DNA of 64,000 bases, taken from positions 1 through 64,000 of the forward strand of contig JARWBI010000001.1 of assembly GCA_029846755.1 (NCBI GenBank), written 5' to 3'. The notes under the pieces are model-generated. The model did not search any database and was not told the origin of the DNA. It saw only the letters and a list, made by a program, of their open reading frames with translations. Positions within the stretch are counted from its first letter, which is position 1. Each line of letters opens with the position of its first letter. A program made the position numbers and the translations under genes. This stretch comes from Falsirhodobacter flavus. Lineage in GTDB: Bacteria; Pseudomonadota; Alphaproteobacteria; Rhodobacterales; Rhodobacteraceae. Below are positions 1-8,558 of the stretch, piece by piece.

Positions 1-1
1 G

Positions 2-106
2 GCGCAGGAGATCGGAACAGACTGGCTCCGGACTTACAACAACGAGCGACCCAATATGGGCATCGGCGGCATCACACCCGCACAGAAACTGGAAATGGCT
101 GCCTGA
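2..106 (+). CDS. IS3-family transposase (OrfB), C-terminal fragment, runs off the window
   Basis: The first 34 codons read as the tail of an IS3-type integrase-core transposase. They contain the W-L-R-T-Y-N-N-E-R-P-N-M block followed by G-I-T-P-A-Q-K-L, the usual end of OrfB proteins, where the catalytic DDE domain closes. The frame ends at TGA 104-106. The catalytic residues and orfA lie left of the window, so completeness cannot be judged. It is the only mobile DNA seen here, and it sits head-on to the nickel/cobalt transporter gene. Family assignment rests on this short motif alone. Confidence 0.75.
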   Translation, partial: AQEIGTDWLRTYNNERPNMGIGGITPAQKLEMAA

Positions 107-120
107 AGTCTACGACCAAA

Positions 121-145
121 CCCCGTTAAAACGGGGAGGACCGCA
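121..145. repeat. Probable right end of the IS element with a small hairpin
   Basis: Fifteen bases after the transposase stop is a perfect inverted repeat, CCCCGT-TAAA-ACGGGG (121-136), followed by AGGACCGCA ending at 145. IS3-family ends close in CA, so 145 is a plausible outer boundary. The matching left end and the target duplication are outside the window. The hairpin could also act as the transposase terminator, although no T run follows it. Confidence 0.4.
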
Positions 146-218
146 GCACCTCCCAATTCGGCCGTCGAAAGCGGTCGTGTGCGCGCGGCACCGACGCGGC
201 GCACAACCAGCCGCCCCG

Positions 219-1061
219 TCAGATGAACTGCCATGCCATTTGGCCCGCCAGAAGGGCGATGATGCCGCCTGCTGCTATTTGGGCGATCACGGCGGCACGT
301 CCTCCGCTTCCGGCCAGACGGCGCATCGTGCCACCTCCGCCGATGGCCAATGTGTTGAACGCCGCCGTTCCAAGGCCCATCGCGATGACTGCCAGGATCC
401 CCTGCCAGACGATGCCGAACCGCCAGGCGATGACCAGAAGGAACAGCGCCCCGGAGCAGGGCCGGATCGCGATGCTGCCGATCAGGGCGAGCGCGGCTGC
501 GGGAGAGCGGGCGCGGGCGATTTCGTCGGCAGTCGGGCCGTGGTGATGACCACAGCCGCAGTCATGGGGATGCGCCTCGATCCGCGCGGCGCGGAACCCC
601 CGCAGCATCATCGCAAGACCGATCACCGCGATCGCGACATAGCTGACCGCTGCCAGAGCACCCTCCGCAAGCGCGATCGCGTGTTGGGAGGTCAATGCCA
701 GCACCTTTACCCCCACCGCGACCAAAAGGATCGCCGTGCCGGATTGCGCCAGACTGGCCGCCAGCCCGATGGCAATCATCCGGCGCATCGGAACCAGCCC
801 CGAGGCCGCCGCACCGCCCAGCAGCAGCTTGCCATGGCCCGGCCCAAGCGCATGAACGAAACCATATCCCGCGCTCATCGTGCAGAGGCTCAGCAAGGCC
901 AGCCCATCGCCCGCGCGAATCGCCTGAAGTGCGCCGGCCATGGCGTTCTGAAACTCGCGCTGCCGTTCGGTGGCCCAGAGAAAGGCGGCGGTCCCGTAAT
1001 CGCCGCGCGACAGCAGAAAGGCCCCGAAGATCAATGCGGCGGCGGCAAGGATCACTCGCAT
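219..1061 (-). CDS. NicO/RcnA-family nickel/cobalt transporter
   Basis: A 280-residue polytopic membrane protein of the NicO family, which moves Ni2+ or Co2+ across the inner membrane. Visible marks are the H-A-L-G-P-G-H-G-K motif (about residues 70-78), a histidine/cysteine-rich cytoplasmic loop H-P-H-D-C-G-C-G-H-H-H (164-174) that should bind metal, and R-P-C-S-G-A (200-205) in a later helix. The chosen ATG follows the DUF1007 gene with a 10-bp overlap, so the pair is translationally coupled. An in-frame extension upstream is antisense-like and was rejected. DUF1007 proteins are commonly encoded beside NicO transporters. Whether the metal goes in or out cannot be told from sequence. Confidence 0.85.
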   Translation of the reverse strand: MRVILAAAALIFGAFLLSRGDYGTAAFLWATERQREFQNAMAGALQAIRAGDGLALLSLCTMSAGYGFVHALGPGHGKLLLGGAAASGLVPMRRMIAIGLAASLAQSGTAILLVAVGVKVLALTSQHAIALAEGALAAVSYVAIAVIGLAMMLRGFRAARIEAHPHDCGCGHHHGPTADEIARARSPAAALALIGSIAIRPCSGALFLLVIAWRFGIVWQGILAVIAMGLGTAAFNTLAIGGGGTMRRLAGSGGRAAVIAQIAAGGIIALLAGQMAWQFI

Positions 1062-1687
1062 CGCAGCACGATCTCGTCCGCGAAACGCGCGCCGATATTG
1101 GGATCGTCGGGAATGTCCTCTTGCGACAGTTGCAGAAGCTGGTCCTGTAGCGCGCGCGTCTGGGCATCGGCGACGAAGGGGATCAGGTTCGCTTCGCACC
1201 CAGCGGGCGCAGCCAGCATCAGGGGCGCGCCCGGGATGTCATAGGCGTAGTAGTAGAACGGGTCGTACAGCTTCAGGCTCGCGGTCAGCCCCGTCGTGGG
1301 GATCGGCTCGGGCAGGTCCAGATCGAAGCTGACCTCCACAGCATCGCCGACCATCCGCGCGGCGCCGTTGCGGGGCTGCGACATCGGCTTTTTCATCCCG
1401 TTCACCCAAAGATAGGTATCGCCTTCGTATCCCGGCTCCCACACGGTTTCGCCGCGCACGATCTCGGCCATGTCGGCCTCGTCCAGCGTGCCGTCGCCGT
1501 CCCGGTCAAGGTTCAGCTGGTCATACAGCAGCAGGGTGGTAAAGGCGTCATATTGCCAGACGACGCGAATGCCGGTCAGCGCGCCATCGGCAAACCGAAA
1601 GCCGCCGGTTGCGTCGACGAAGACATGCGGGTGCGCCTCGGCCCGAAGGGGGATCGCCAGCAGCAGAAGGGGAAGGATCTTGCGCAT
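1052..1687 (-). CDS. DUF1007 family periplasmic protein, partner of the NicO transporter
   Basis: A 211-residue protein with a cleavable signal peptide (M-R-K-I-L-P-L-L-L-L-A-I-P-L-R-A-E-A) and mature N-terminus H-P-H-V-F-V-D-A. That histidine pair is typical of DUF1007 and a candidate metal-binding N-terminus. The start at 1687 gives the best signal peptide; an ATG twelve codons upstream would bury it. The D-R-D-G-D-G-T-L-D-E segment resembles an EF-hand loop. It overlaps the downstream transporter gene by 10 bp, consistent with a periplasmic accessory role in Ni/Co transport. The family has no assigned biochemical activity. Confidence 0.8.
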   Translation of the reverse strand: MRKILPLLLLAIPLRAEAHPHVFVDATGGFRFADGALTGIRVVWQYDAFTTLLLYDQLNLDRDGDGTLDEADMAEIVRGETVWEPGYEGDTYLWVNGMKKPMSQPRNGAARMVGDAVEVSFDLDLPEPIPTTGLTASLKLYDPFYYYAYDIPGAPLMLAAPAGCEANLIPFVADAQTRALQDQLLQLSQEDIPDDPNIGARFADEIVLRCE

Positions 1688-1729
1688 GGCCTTGGCGTAA
1701 CCGAGCCGGACAGCCCCGCGCAAGTCAGA

Positions 1730-2989
1730 TCACCGCGAGCGTGCCCGAGGCAGGGTCAGCACCGCCGTCAGCCCCGGCCCCGCCGACAGGTCCAGCCGCC
1801 CCTGATAGACCTGCACCAGATCGGCCACGATGGCGAGGCCGAGGCCGCTTCCCGGCACGGCTTCGTCCAGCCGCGCGCCGCGGGACAGGGCCGCCGCAAG
1901 ATCGTCCTGCGCGATCCCCGGACCGTCGTCGCGCACGGTCAGATGCAGGACCGCGCCATCCGCACGCCCCGTGACCTCGATCCGCGAAGCGGCCCATTTG
2001 ACCGCGTTTTCCAGCAGGTTGCCCAGCATCTCCTCCAGATCCTCGCGCTCGCCCGCAAAGATCAGCGGCGGCAGGTCGCGCGTCAGGGTCAGATGCTCCA
2101 TGTCGCGGCCCAGCACCTGAAGCAGATCGTCCAGCACCGCATCGACCGGGGTGGTCTGGCCAAGGCTGCGCCCTTGGCCCGCCGTCCGTGCGCGTTTCAG
2201 ATGCCAGCGAAGGGTCCTGTCCATCCGGGCGATCAGGTCGGGATCGGCCCCGCCATTGGCCAGCGCGGCCAGCGGCGTCTTCAGCGCATGGGCAAGGTTG
2301 CCGACATGGGCGCGGGCGCGGGCGATGACGGATCGGTTTTCCTCGATCAGGCGGTTCATCTCCTCCGCCAGCGGGCGCAGTTCGGCCGTGCCGGGGGCGG
2401 CAAGCGCGTCCATCCGGCCTGCGCGCACCGCCTCGATCGACCCCCGCAAGTGGTCCAGCGTGCGAAGGCCCAGCGTGACGCCGATGACGGATGCGGCGAC
2501 CAGACCCGCCCCCAGAACGGCCAGCGCGGCGGCGAGCGGGCGGGTGATGCGGGCGATCTCGCGCGCGACGACCGCCTCCGGCATCGTCACGGTCAGCGTC
2601 AGCCGCGCGCCGTCGCCGGGAGCGGTGAAGCCCAGCGCCTTGCGCGACAGTTCTGCACCGTCCGGCCCCATGGCCGCGCCCAGCGGCCCCAGATCGGCGG
2701 TCCAGAGCGAATCCGACTTCGCCACCACCTCGGCCCCGTCCGCGATCTGCCAATACCAGCCCGACAGGGGCGTGTCGAAACGCGGATCGCCCGCGCCCGT
2801 CACCGCCAGCACGTCGCCCTGCCATTCCGCACCACCCATGACGGATTCGGCGACCGCGTCCAGTTCCGCGCCAAAACGCCCGGTCACGAAATCCCGCAGC
2901 AGGGCGGCGATGAACATCCACGCCAGCACCAGCGCAACCGCCGTCCACAGCGCGGAAAACGCCAGCAGCCGCCCGCGCAGCGAGTTCAT
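1730..2989 (-). CDS. Sensor histidine kinase, PhoQ/FeuQ type
   Basis: A 419-residue inner-membrane kinase. It has an N-terminal membrane helix (about 8-30), a periplasmic sensor region (about 35-145), a second helix (about 150-172) and a HAMP-like linker. The H-box is L-A-H-A-L-K-T-P with phospho-acceptor His234, the N-box contains N324/N328, and the ATP lid motifs are D-D-G-P-G-I-A (354-360) and G-S-G-L-G-L-A-I (380-387). The HALKTPL version of the H-box is characteristic of PhoQ/FeuQ kinases, which sense divalent cations or osmotic conditions. It overlaps its response-regulator gene by 4 bp. The signal is not deducible from sequence. Confidence 0.88.
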   Translation of the reverse strand: MNSLRGRLLAFSALWTAVALVLAWMFIAALLRDFVTGRFGAELDAVAESVMGGAEWQGDVLAVTGAGDPRFDTPLSGWYWQIADGAEVVAKSDSLWTADLGPLGAAMGPDGAELSRKALGFTAPGDGARLTLTVTMPEAVVAREIARITRPLAAALAVLGAGLVAASVIGVTLGLRTLDHLRGSIEAVRAGRMDALAAPGTAELRPLAEEMNRLIEENRSVIARARAHVGNLAHALKTPLAALANGGADPDLIARMDRTLRWHLKRARTAGQGRSLGQTTPVDAVLDDLLQVLGRDMEHLTLTRDLPPLIFAGEREDLEEMLGNLLENAVKWAASRIEVTGRADGAVLHLTVRDDGPGIAQDDLAAALSRGARLDEAVPGSGLGLAIVADLVQVYQGRLDLSAGPGLTAVLTLPRARSR

Positions 2990-3654
2990 GCAGGTTCCGC
3001 CGACAACAGCCGGTATCCCTCGCCGCGCAGGGTTTCGACCCGCCAGGCCCCTATCTTGCGGCGCAGACGGCCGATGACCACCTCCAGCGATTTGAAATCG
3101 CGGTCGGCGGCGGCGTCATACATATGTTCGGACAGTTCCGTCCGGCTAACCACACGGCCCCTGTGCAGCACCAGATAGCGCAGCAGCCGCGTCTCGAACG
3201 GGGTCAGGCGCAGGGGCATTTCGTCCAGCGTCAGAAGTCCGGTCTGGGTGTCCAGCTTCAGCGCCCCCGCGGAAACCACGTTCTGCGCATGCCCGGCGGC
3301 GCGGCGGATCAGCGTCTGGGCGCGCATCACCACTTCTTCCATGCGAAACGGCTTCAGCACATAGTCGTCGGCCCCGGCGCGAAAGCCGCGCACCTTGTCG
3401 GCCCATTCGCCCCGCGCCGTCAGGATCAGCACGGGCAGCACCAGCCCAGCGCCGCGCCAGCGGGTCAGAACCTCGATCCCGTCAAGGCGGGGCAGGCCAA
3501 GATCCAGCACTGCCACGTCATAGCTTTCGGTCGCGCCCAGATATTCGCCCTGTTCGCCATCGGCGGCGGTGTCGGTGACGAACCCCGCATCGGCGAAGGC
3601 GGCGGCAATCTGGCCGCGCAGGGTCGCGTCGTCTTCGACGATCAGCGCCTTCAT
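2986..3654 (-). CDS. OmpR/PhoP-family response regulator (FeuP-like)
   Basis: A 222-residue two-domain regulator. The receiver domain has acidic pocket E7/D8/D9, phospho-acceptor Asp51, Thr79 and Lys101 in G-A-D-D-Y-V-L-K-P-F. A winged-helix DNA-binding domain (about 125-218) carries the R-L-T-P-F-E-T-R-L-L-R-Y-L signature. It is the second gene of a three-gene operon (PepSY protein, regulator, kinase), with 4-bp overlaps on both sides. An 11-bp-phased direct repeat upstream of the operon (3971-3989) has the spacing expected of a PhoP-family dimer site and suggests autoregulation. Confidence 0.9.
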   Translation of the reverse strand: MKALIVEDDATLRGQIAAAFADAGFVTDTAADGEQGEYLGATESYDVAVLDLGLPRLDGIEVLTRWRGAGLVLPVLILTARGEWADKVRGFRAGADDYVLKPFRMEEVVMRAQTLIRRAAGHAQNVVSAGALKLDTQTGLLTLDEMPLRLTPFETRLLRYLVLHRGRVVSRTELSEHMYDAAADRDFKSLEVVIGRLRRKIGAWRVETLRGEGYRLLSAEPA

Positions 3655-3947
3655 GGCAGAATGCGGGCTTCGGTCTGGCCGACGCCGTCCACCAGCAGGA
3701 ACCGCCCCGTCGCGGCATCCAGCCGGATGCGCAGCACGTTTCCCTGCGGGGTCAGCCAGCGGAAGTCATAGACGGCGCGGTCGTCCTCCTCGGTCAGTTC
3801 GGCGGCGATCATGCGGCCTTCGTATCGGCCCGCGACCACCGACAGCGCCCGGTCGATCGGCAGCGCATGTTCTGCCAGCCGCGCCGGATCGTCATCGGCG
3901 TGGGCGGGCAGCGCAAGGAACAGGACAAGAAGGGCCACACGGATCAT
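3651..3947 (-). CDS. PepSY-domain periplasmic protein, first gene of the two-component operon
   Basis: A 98-residue secreted protein with signal peptide M-I-R-V-A-L-L-V-L-F-L-A-L-P-A-H-A followed by one PepSY-like domain (R-A-L-S-V-V-A-G-R-Y-E-G-R through D-A-A-T-G-R-F-L). PepSY domains are often found in periplasmic inhibitors or sensors paired with histidine kinases. The ATG at 3947 was chosen over one nine codons upstream because it starts the signal peptide. It overlaps the regulator gene by 4 bp (ATGA). Its position makes it a candidate accessory to the kinase, by inference only. Confidence 0.75.
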   Translation of the reverse strand: MIRVALLVLFLALPAHADDDPARLAEHALPIDRALSVVAGRYEGRMIAAELTEEDDRAVYDFRWLTPQGNVLRIRLDAATGRFLLVDGVGQTEARILP

Positions 3948-3970
3948 GGGGCTGTTATAGCCTGTCTTTG

Positions 3971-3989
3971 CCAAACGGAAACCAAACGG
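3971..3989 (-). promoter_or_regulatory. Direct-repeat operator candidate for the PhoP/FeuP-like regulator
   Basis: CCAAACGG-AAA-CCAAACGG: two identical 8-mers with an 11-bp repeat period. A degenerate inverted copy (CCGTTGG, 3991-3997) follows, and GTTTGG lies at 4004-4009. On the minus strand this reads CCGTTTGG twice, resembling the GTTTA-N5-GTTTA layout of PhoP-family sites. It lies 24 bases upstream of the PepSY start and 68 upstream of the divergent secreted-protein gene, so one site could serve both. Confidence 0.6.
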
Positions 3990-4056
3990 GCCGTTGGCGC
4001 GGGGTTTGGCCGCGCCATGTCAAAGAGGCTGCATGACCGATCACAGGAGATTCGCC

Positions 4057-4878
4057 ATGAACAGGTTCTCGACCCTTCTTCTTTCCGCCGCGCTGCTGTC
4101 GCCCCTGGCCCTGCACGCCCAGACCGCCGAGCTGACCGGCCGCGTCGGCGACGTCTTTGCAGATCAGTTCGTGCTGGAGACGGACGGCCAGCGCATCCTT
4201 GTCGAAGCGCCGGGGCAGGTGCCGGCGCGGGGCGATATCGTCTCGGTCACAGGCACGCGCGACGGGGCGAACTTTGCCGCGACCGGGGTGCGGCAGGCCG
4301 CCAATGGCGTTTCCGCCGAGGAGACGACCCTGCCCGAAGAACTGCGCGGCCTTGGCCTGACCAGTATCCGCGACCGCATGGACGATGGCGAACGCCGCGT
4401 CGGTGGACGTCTTGCCGATGGCAGCGAGCTTCGCATCGAATATCACCGCGACGGGCGCATCGACGAGGTGGAGACGAGCCGCGACGGGGCGCTTCCCGCC
4501 CAGCTTCTGACGCGCATCCTGCCCGCCGCGCTGCTGGACAGTGCCGAATACAAGGGCATCGCCCGCGTGACCGAAGTGGATATCGACCGCGATGAGGTGA
4601 AGGTCGAAGGCTTTGCCGAGAACGGCGCCAAGGTCGAGATCGAAGCCTCGCCCGAAGGAGCGATCCACGGATACGAACGCAAGCTGGACCGCGACCGCCG
4701 CACGATGAACGAAGGCGCCGCGCGCGAGCGTCTGGCGGCGCTCGGCTATGGGGATGCGGGGCGCATCCGCAGCGACGACGGCAAGCTGGAGGTTCAGGCG
4801 ACCAACCCGTTCGGGGAACGGGTCGATCTGCGCCTTGACGAACAGGGCCGCGTCACGCGCGAACGCGCCGCCGATTAA
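4057..4878 (+). CDS. Secreted OB-fold/PepSY-like protein divergent from the two-component operon
   Basis: A 273-residue exported protein with signal peptide [21 protein letters not shown]. An OB-fold-like segment follows (about 25-80, ending near [10 protein letters not shown]). After it come three repeats of the form [21 protein letters not shown] and [10 protein letters not shown], reminiscent of PepSY modules. The start at 4057 has AGGAGA six bases upstream. Its stop overlaps that of msrA in the shared TTAA. Location next to the PepSY-regulator-kinase operon suggests it is a target of that system. No enzymatic function is assigned. Confidence 0.6.
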   Translation: MNRFSTLLLSAALLSPLALHAQTAELTGRVGDVFADQFVLETDGQRILVEAPGQVPARGDIVSVTGTRDGANFAATGVRQAANGVSAEETTLPEELRGLGLTSIRDRMDDGERRVGGRLADGSELRIEYHRDGRIDEVETSRDGALPAQLLTRILPAALLDSAEYKGIARVTEVDIDRDEVKVEGFAENGAKVEIEASPEGAIHGYERKLDRDRRTMNEGAARERLAALGYGDAGRIRSDDGKLEVQATNPFGERVDLRLDEQGRVTRERAAD

Positions 4879-5501
4879 CAGCTGACGCCGGTGCCGCGCA
4901 GCGCGCAGTACCCGTCCGGGTTTTTCGCCAGATACTGCTGATGGTAATCCTCGGCGAAATAGAAGGTAGGGGCGGGCATGATCTCGGTCGTGACCGCCCC
5001 GTATCCCGCAGCCGCCAGCTTGCCTTCGAAGGCGGTGCGGCTGGCTTCGGCAGCTTCGGCCTGTTCGGGGCCATAGGTATAGATGCCGGACCGATAGGTG
5101 GAGCCGACATCGTTCCCCTGCCGCATTCCCTGCGTCGGGTCGTGGTTTTCCCAGAACACCCGCAGCAGATCGTCATAGGTGACGACCTTCGGATCGTAGA
5201 TCACCCGGACCACCTCGTTATGGCCGGTCATCTGCGTGCAGGTTTCCTTGTAGGTGGGGTTGGGCGTGTAACCGGCGGCATATCCCGACATCGTCAGCCA
5301 GACGCCGGGGATTTGCCAGAACTTGCGTTCCACCCCCCAGAAGCAGCCCATGCCGAACATCGCCTCCTCGAACCCTTCGGGGACCGGGGATTTCAGCGGG
5401 ATGCCAGACAGGAAATGGGTCTCGGCGGTGGGGATGGGGTCGGGACGGCCGGGAAGGGCGTCTTCGGGGCGAACCATGTCGGTGGGGCGGGAAAAGAACA
5501 T
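4875..5501 (-). CDS. msrA: Peptide-methionine (S)-S-oxide reductase
   Basis: A 208-residue MsrA that reduces methionine-S-sulfoxide in oxidised proteins. The catalytic motif G-C-F-W-G sits at residues 52-56 (nucleophile Cys53). Substrate-binding E-V-V-R-V-I-Y-D-P and the tail [10 protein letters not shown] are present, with a terminal cysteine at 208 that could resolve the catalytic disulfide. The roughly 45-residue N-terminal extension before the fold core is normal for the MsrA type with a D-A-L-P-G-R leader. The ATG at 5501 is preceded by GGAGGA. The 3' end overlaps the convergent gene by 4 bp. Confidence 0.95.
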   Translation of the reverse strand: MFFSRPTDMVRPEDALPGRPDPIPTAETHFLSGIPLKSPVPEGFEEAMFGMGCFWGVERKFWQIPGVWLTMSGYAAGYTPNPTYKETCTQMTGHNEVVRVIYDPKVVTYDDLLRVFWENHDPTQGMRQGNDVGSTYRSGIYTYGPEQAEAAEASRTAFEGKLAAAGYGAVTTEIMPAPTFYFAEDYHQQYLAKNPDGYCALRGTGVSC

Positions 5502-5544
5502 CTGGGTCCTCCTTTTCGGCTCCAGATATAGGGGCGGCGCGCGG

Positions 5545-7749
5545 TCAGAGGAAGGACTGCGGATCGATGTCGATGGCAAGGCGCAGGTTGGTCGGCGGTT
5601 TCAGCTGCGCCACCCATTCGGCCACAGCCTGCTGGAACGGGGTGCCTTTGTCCGCCTTGACCAGCAGGCGCACCCGGTGCCGCCCCCGGACGCGGGCGAT
5701 CGGGGCAGGGGCAGGGCCGAAGACCTGCGCGCCGATGGCACGGAGCGGCCCGTCGCGGCGGGCAAGCTCGGCGGCGAAGTCGAAGACCTGCGCGACATCC
5801 GGGTGCGACAGCACGATCCCGGCCATGCGGCCATAGGGCGGCACCCCGGCCATGCGCCGCTCGGTCGCCTCGGCCCGCCAGAAATCCTCCTCGTCGCCGG
5901 ACAGGATCGCGCGGATGACGGGGTGTTCGGGCTGATGGGTCTGCAACAGCGCGATTCCGGGCTTTTCGGCACGACCCGCGCGGCCCGCCACCTGCCGCAT
6001 CAACTGGAACGTGCGTTCCGCCGCGCGCAGGTCCGACCCTTGCAGGCCGAGGTCGGCGTCGATCACCCCCACCAGCGTCAGCAGCGGAAAGTTGTGCCCC
6101 TTGGCCACGATCTGCGTGCCGATGATGATGTCCGCGCCCCCTTCGGCGATGGTCGCGATGGCTTCCTTCAGTGCGCGGGCGGACCCGAACAGGTCCGAGG
6201 ACAGGACCGACACGCGCGCATCGGGGAAACGGGCGGCGACCTCCTCGGCCAGCCGTTCGACGCCGGGGCCGACGGGGGCAAGGCGGCCTTCGACCTGACA
6301 GGACGGGCAGGCGGCCGGCACCGGCTTCGTCGCGCCGCATTGATGGCAGACGAGGCGCTTCAGGAACCGATGCTCCACCATCCGCGCATCGCAATCGTCG
6401 CAGCCGATCTGGTGGCCGCAAGCACGGCAGACGGTAACGGGGGCATAGCCGCGCCGGTTCAGGAACAGAAGCGACTGCTCGCCCGCCGCGATCCGCGCTT
6501 CGACCGCGCGGGCCAACGTCTCGGAAATCCAGCGGTCGCCCGGCAGGCGTTCGGCGCGCATGTCGATGGCCCGCATTTCTGGCAGTTCCGCTGTGCCGAA
6601 CCGCGCACCCAGATCGATGCGGGCGTATCGGCCCAGATCGGCATTCACCCAAGTCTCCAGCGAGGGCGTGGCGGAGGCCAGCACCACCCGCGCCCCGCAG
6701 ATGGATGCGCGCAGCACCGCCATGTCGCGGGCATTGTAAAGCACGCCTTCCTCTTGCTTGTAGGAGGTGTCGTGTTCCTCATCCACGACGATCAGGCCAA
6801 GCTCGCGGAAGGGCAGGAACAGGGCCGACCTTGCGCCGACGACCAGTTGCGCCTCGCCTTGGCTGACCATGCGCCACAGGCGGCGACGCTCGGTCGAGGT
6901 GACGCCGGAGTGCCATTCGGCCGGACGCGCGCCGAACCGCGCCTCGACCCGTTCGAGGAACCCTGCGGTCAGCGCGATTTCCGGCAGCAGGACCAGCGCT
7001 TGACGGCCCTGCCGCAGACATTCCGCCACGGCTTCGAGGTAAACTTCGGTCTTTCCCGACCCGGTGACGCCTTTCAGCAGAGTGGTCCCGTAACCTTCCA
7101 TGTTCGTGCGCAGCGCGTCGGCGGCGGCAAGCTGGCTGTCCGAAAGGTCCTTGGACGGAAGGTCTGGGTTCAGACGTGGATAGGGCAGATCGCGCGGGGC
7201 GTCCTCCTCGGCCAGAACGCCCGCCTTGACCAGACCCTTGACCACGGCGGAACTGACGCCGGATTCGGCGCAAAGCTCGGCCAGCGTGACCGCTGCGCCG
7301 TCGAACACGTCCAGCGCATCCATCACGCGGGCGCGGGCGTCGGTCTGGCGGTCCGGCTCGCGCCCGGTCGCGCGCAGCACGCGACGAGTGGCGGGACCGG
7401 CGCCGAGGTCCGGCGCGCGGGTGGCAAGGCGCAGCATCGCGGGCAGGGGGGTCAAGGTGTAGTCGGCGGCGCGTTGCAGGAAGGCGCGCATCTCGTCCCG
7501 CAGGGGTTCGGCATCCAGCACGCGGGCGATGGATCGTATGCGGGCGGGATCGAAGCCCCCTTCGCCAGCGCCCCAGACGCAGCCCAGCACGCGGCGGGGG
7601 CCAAGCGGAACCTCGACCAGATCGCCGGCAAAGCACCCACCCTCGGGCGCCTTGTAGTCCAGAGGGCGGCCCAGCGGTTCTGTCGTCAGCACGCCGACCA
7701 GATCGCCTTCTTGGAACCGCACGCCGCATCCTTTCCTTGAACCCTTCAT
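5545..7749 (-). CDS. priA: Primosomal protein N' (PriA replication-restart helicase)
   Basis: A superfamily-2 helicase of 734 residues that reloads the replisome at stalled forks. Walker A is G-V-T-G-S-G-K-T (227-234) and Walker B is D-E-E-H (323-326). A zinc-binding insert has eight cysteines (441, 444, 450, 453, 468, 471, 481, 484), and helicase motifs follow to about 600. A GTG at 7722 (V-R-F-Q-E-G-D-L-V) is an alternative start that matches where PriA homology begins; the nine residues before it are basic and may not be translated. It lies downstream of msrA on the same strand with a 43-bp gap. Confidence 0.93.
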   Translation of the reverse strand: MKGSRKGCGVRFQEGDLVGVLTTEPLGRPLDYKAPEGGCFAGDLVEVPLGPRRVLGCVWGAGEGGFDPARIRSIARVLDAEPLRDEMRAFLQRAADYTLTPLPAMLRLATRAPDLGAGPATRRVLRATGREPDRQTDARARVMDALDVFDGAAVTLAELCAESGVSSAVVKGLVKAGVLAEEDAPRDLPYPRLNPDLPSKDLSDSQLAAADALRTNMEGYGTTLLKGVTGSGKTEVYLEAVAECLRQGRQALVLLPEIALTAGFLERVEARFGARPAEWHSGVTSTERRRLWRMVSQGEAQLVVGARSALFLPFRELGLIVVDEEHDTSYKQEEGVLYNARDMAVLRASICGARVVLASATPSLETWVNADLGRYARIDLGARFGTAELPEMRAIDMRAERLPGDRWISETLARAVEARIAAGEQSLLFLNRRGYAPVTVCRACGHQIGCDDCDARMVEHRFLKRLVCHQCGATKPVPAACPSCQVEGRLAPVGPGVERLAEEVAARFPDARVSVLSSDLFGSARALKEAIATIAEGGADIIIGTQIVAKGHNFPLLTLVGVIDADLGLQGSDLRAAERTFQLMRQVAGRAGRAEKPGIALLQTHQPEHPVIRAILSGDEEDFWRAEATERRMAGVPPYGRMAGIVLSHPDVAQVFDFAAELARRDGPLRAIGAQVFGPAPAPIARVRGRHRVRLLVKADKGTPFQQAVAEWVAQLKPPTNLRLAIDIDPQSFL

Positions 7750-7809
7750 TGGGCTATTACACGCCCGAACGCCGGGGAAACACCCCCCGAAGCCCCAGAG
7801 GATGGTCCC

Positions 7810-8463
7810 ATGAAATTCTTCGTCGATACCGCCGACGTCGCCGCGATTGCCGAACTCAACGATCTTGGCATGGTCGATGGCGTGACCACGAACCCGTCGC
7901 TGATCCTGAAATCGGGGCGCGACATTCTGGAAGTCACGAAAGAGATCTGCGGCATCGTCTCCGGCCCGGTGTCGGCCGAGGTCGTGGCGCTGAAGGCCGA
8001 CGAGATGATCGCCGAAGGCCGCAAGCTGGCCGAGATCGCGCCGAACATCGCGGTGAAGGTGCCGCTGACCTGGGACGGGCTGAAGACTTGCAAGACGCTG
8101 TCGGACGATGGGTTCATGGTGAACGTGACGCTATGCTTCTCGGCCAATCAGGCGCTTTTGGCGGCGAAGGCGGGCGCGACGTTCATCTCGCCCTTCATCG
8201 GGCGTCTGGACGACATCAACCTGGATGGGCTGGAGTTGATCCAGGACATCCGCACGGTTTACGACAACTACAGCTTCAAGACGCAGATCCTTGCGGCGTC
8301 GATCCGCACGGCGAACCATGTGTCGCAATGCGCGCTGATCGGAGCCGACGTGATGACCGCGCCGCCCGCCGTCATCAAGGGCCTTGCCAGCCACGTTCTG
8401 ACCGACAAGGGGCTGGAGCAGTTCATGGCTGACTGGGCCAAGACCGGCCAGAAGATCATCTGA
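7810..8463 (+). CDS. Short-type transaldolase / fructose-6-phosphate aldolase-like protein
   Basis: A 217-residue TIM-barrel enzyme of the small transaldolase subfamily, acting in the non-oxidative pentose phosphate pathway. The N-terminus M-K-F-F-V-D-T-A-D and G-V-T-T-N-P-S-L (24-31) are family signatures. The Schiff-base lysine is Lys83 in I-A-V-K-V-P-L-T. Length and motifs fit the TalC/Fsa group; these are usually annotated as transaldolase in alphaproteobacteria, and substrate preference cannot be read from sequence. The gene is followed by the strong hairpin at 8471-8515 and diverges from priA. Confidence 0.9.
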   Translation: MKFFVDTADVAAIAELNDLGMVDGVTTNPSLILKSGRDILEVTKEICGIVSGPVSAEVVALKADEMIAEGRKLAEIAPNIAVKVPLTWDGLKTCKTLSDDGFMVNVTLCFSANQALLAAKAGATFISPFIGRLDDINLDGLELIQDIRTVYDNYSFKTQILAASIRTANHVSQCALIGADVMTAPPAVIKGLASHVLTDKGLEQFMADWAKTGQKII

Positions 8464-8470
8464 CGCGAAA

Positions 8471-8515
8471 CCGCGCGCCGAAGGCCCCCCATCCGGGGAG
8501 CACTTCGGCGCGCGG
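8471..8515. terminator. Long two-tier hairpin after the transaldolase gene
   Basis: A perfect 13-bp stem, CCGCGCGCCGAAG / CTTCGGCGCGCGG, encloses a 19-base loop that itself folds (CCCC-ATCC-GGGG). No T run follows, so it may be a Rho-influenced terminator or an mRNA 3'-end stabiliser. Its loop and right arm resemble the hairpin after folD (24661-24703). A second small stem, CCATC-TTGC-GATGG, lies at 8517-8530. Confidence 0.55.
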
Positions 8516-8558
8516 GCCATCTTGCGATGGCGGCCCACCCCCAACCCGGAGCTTGACG

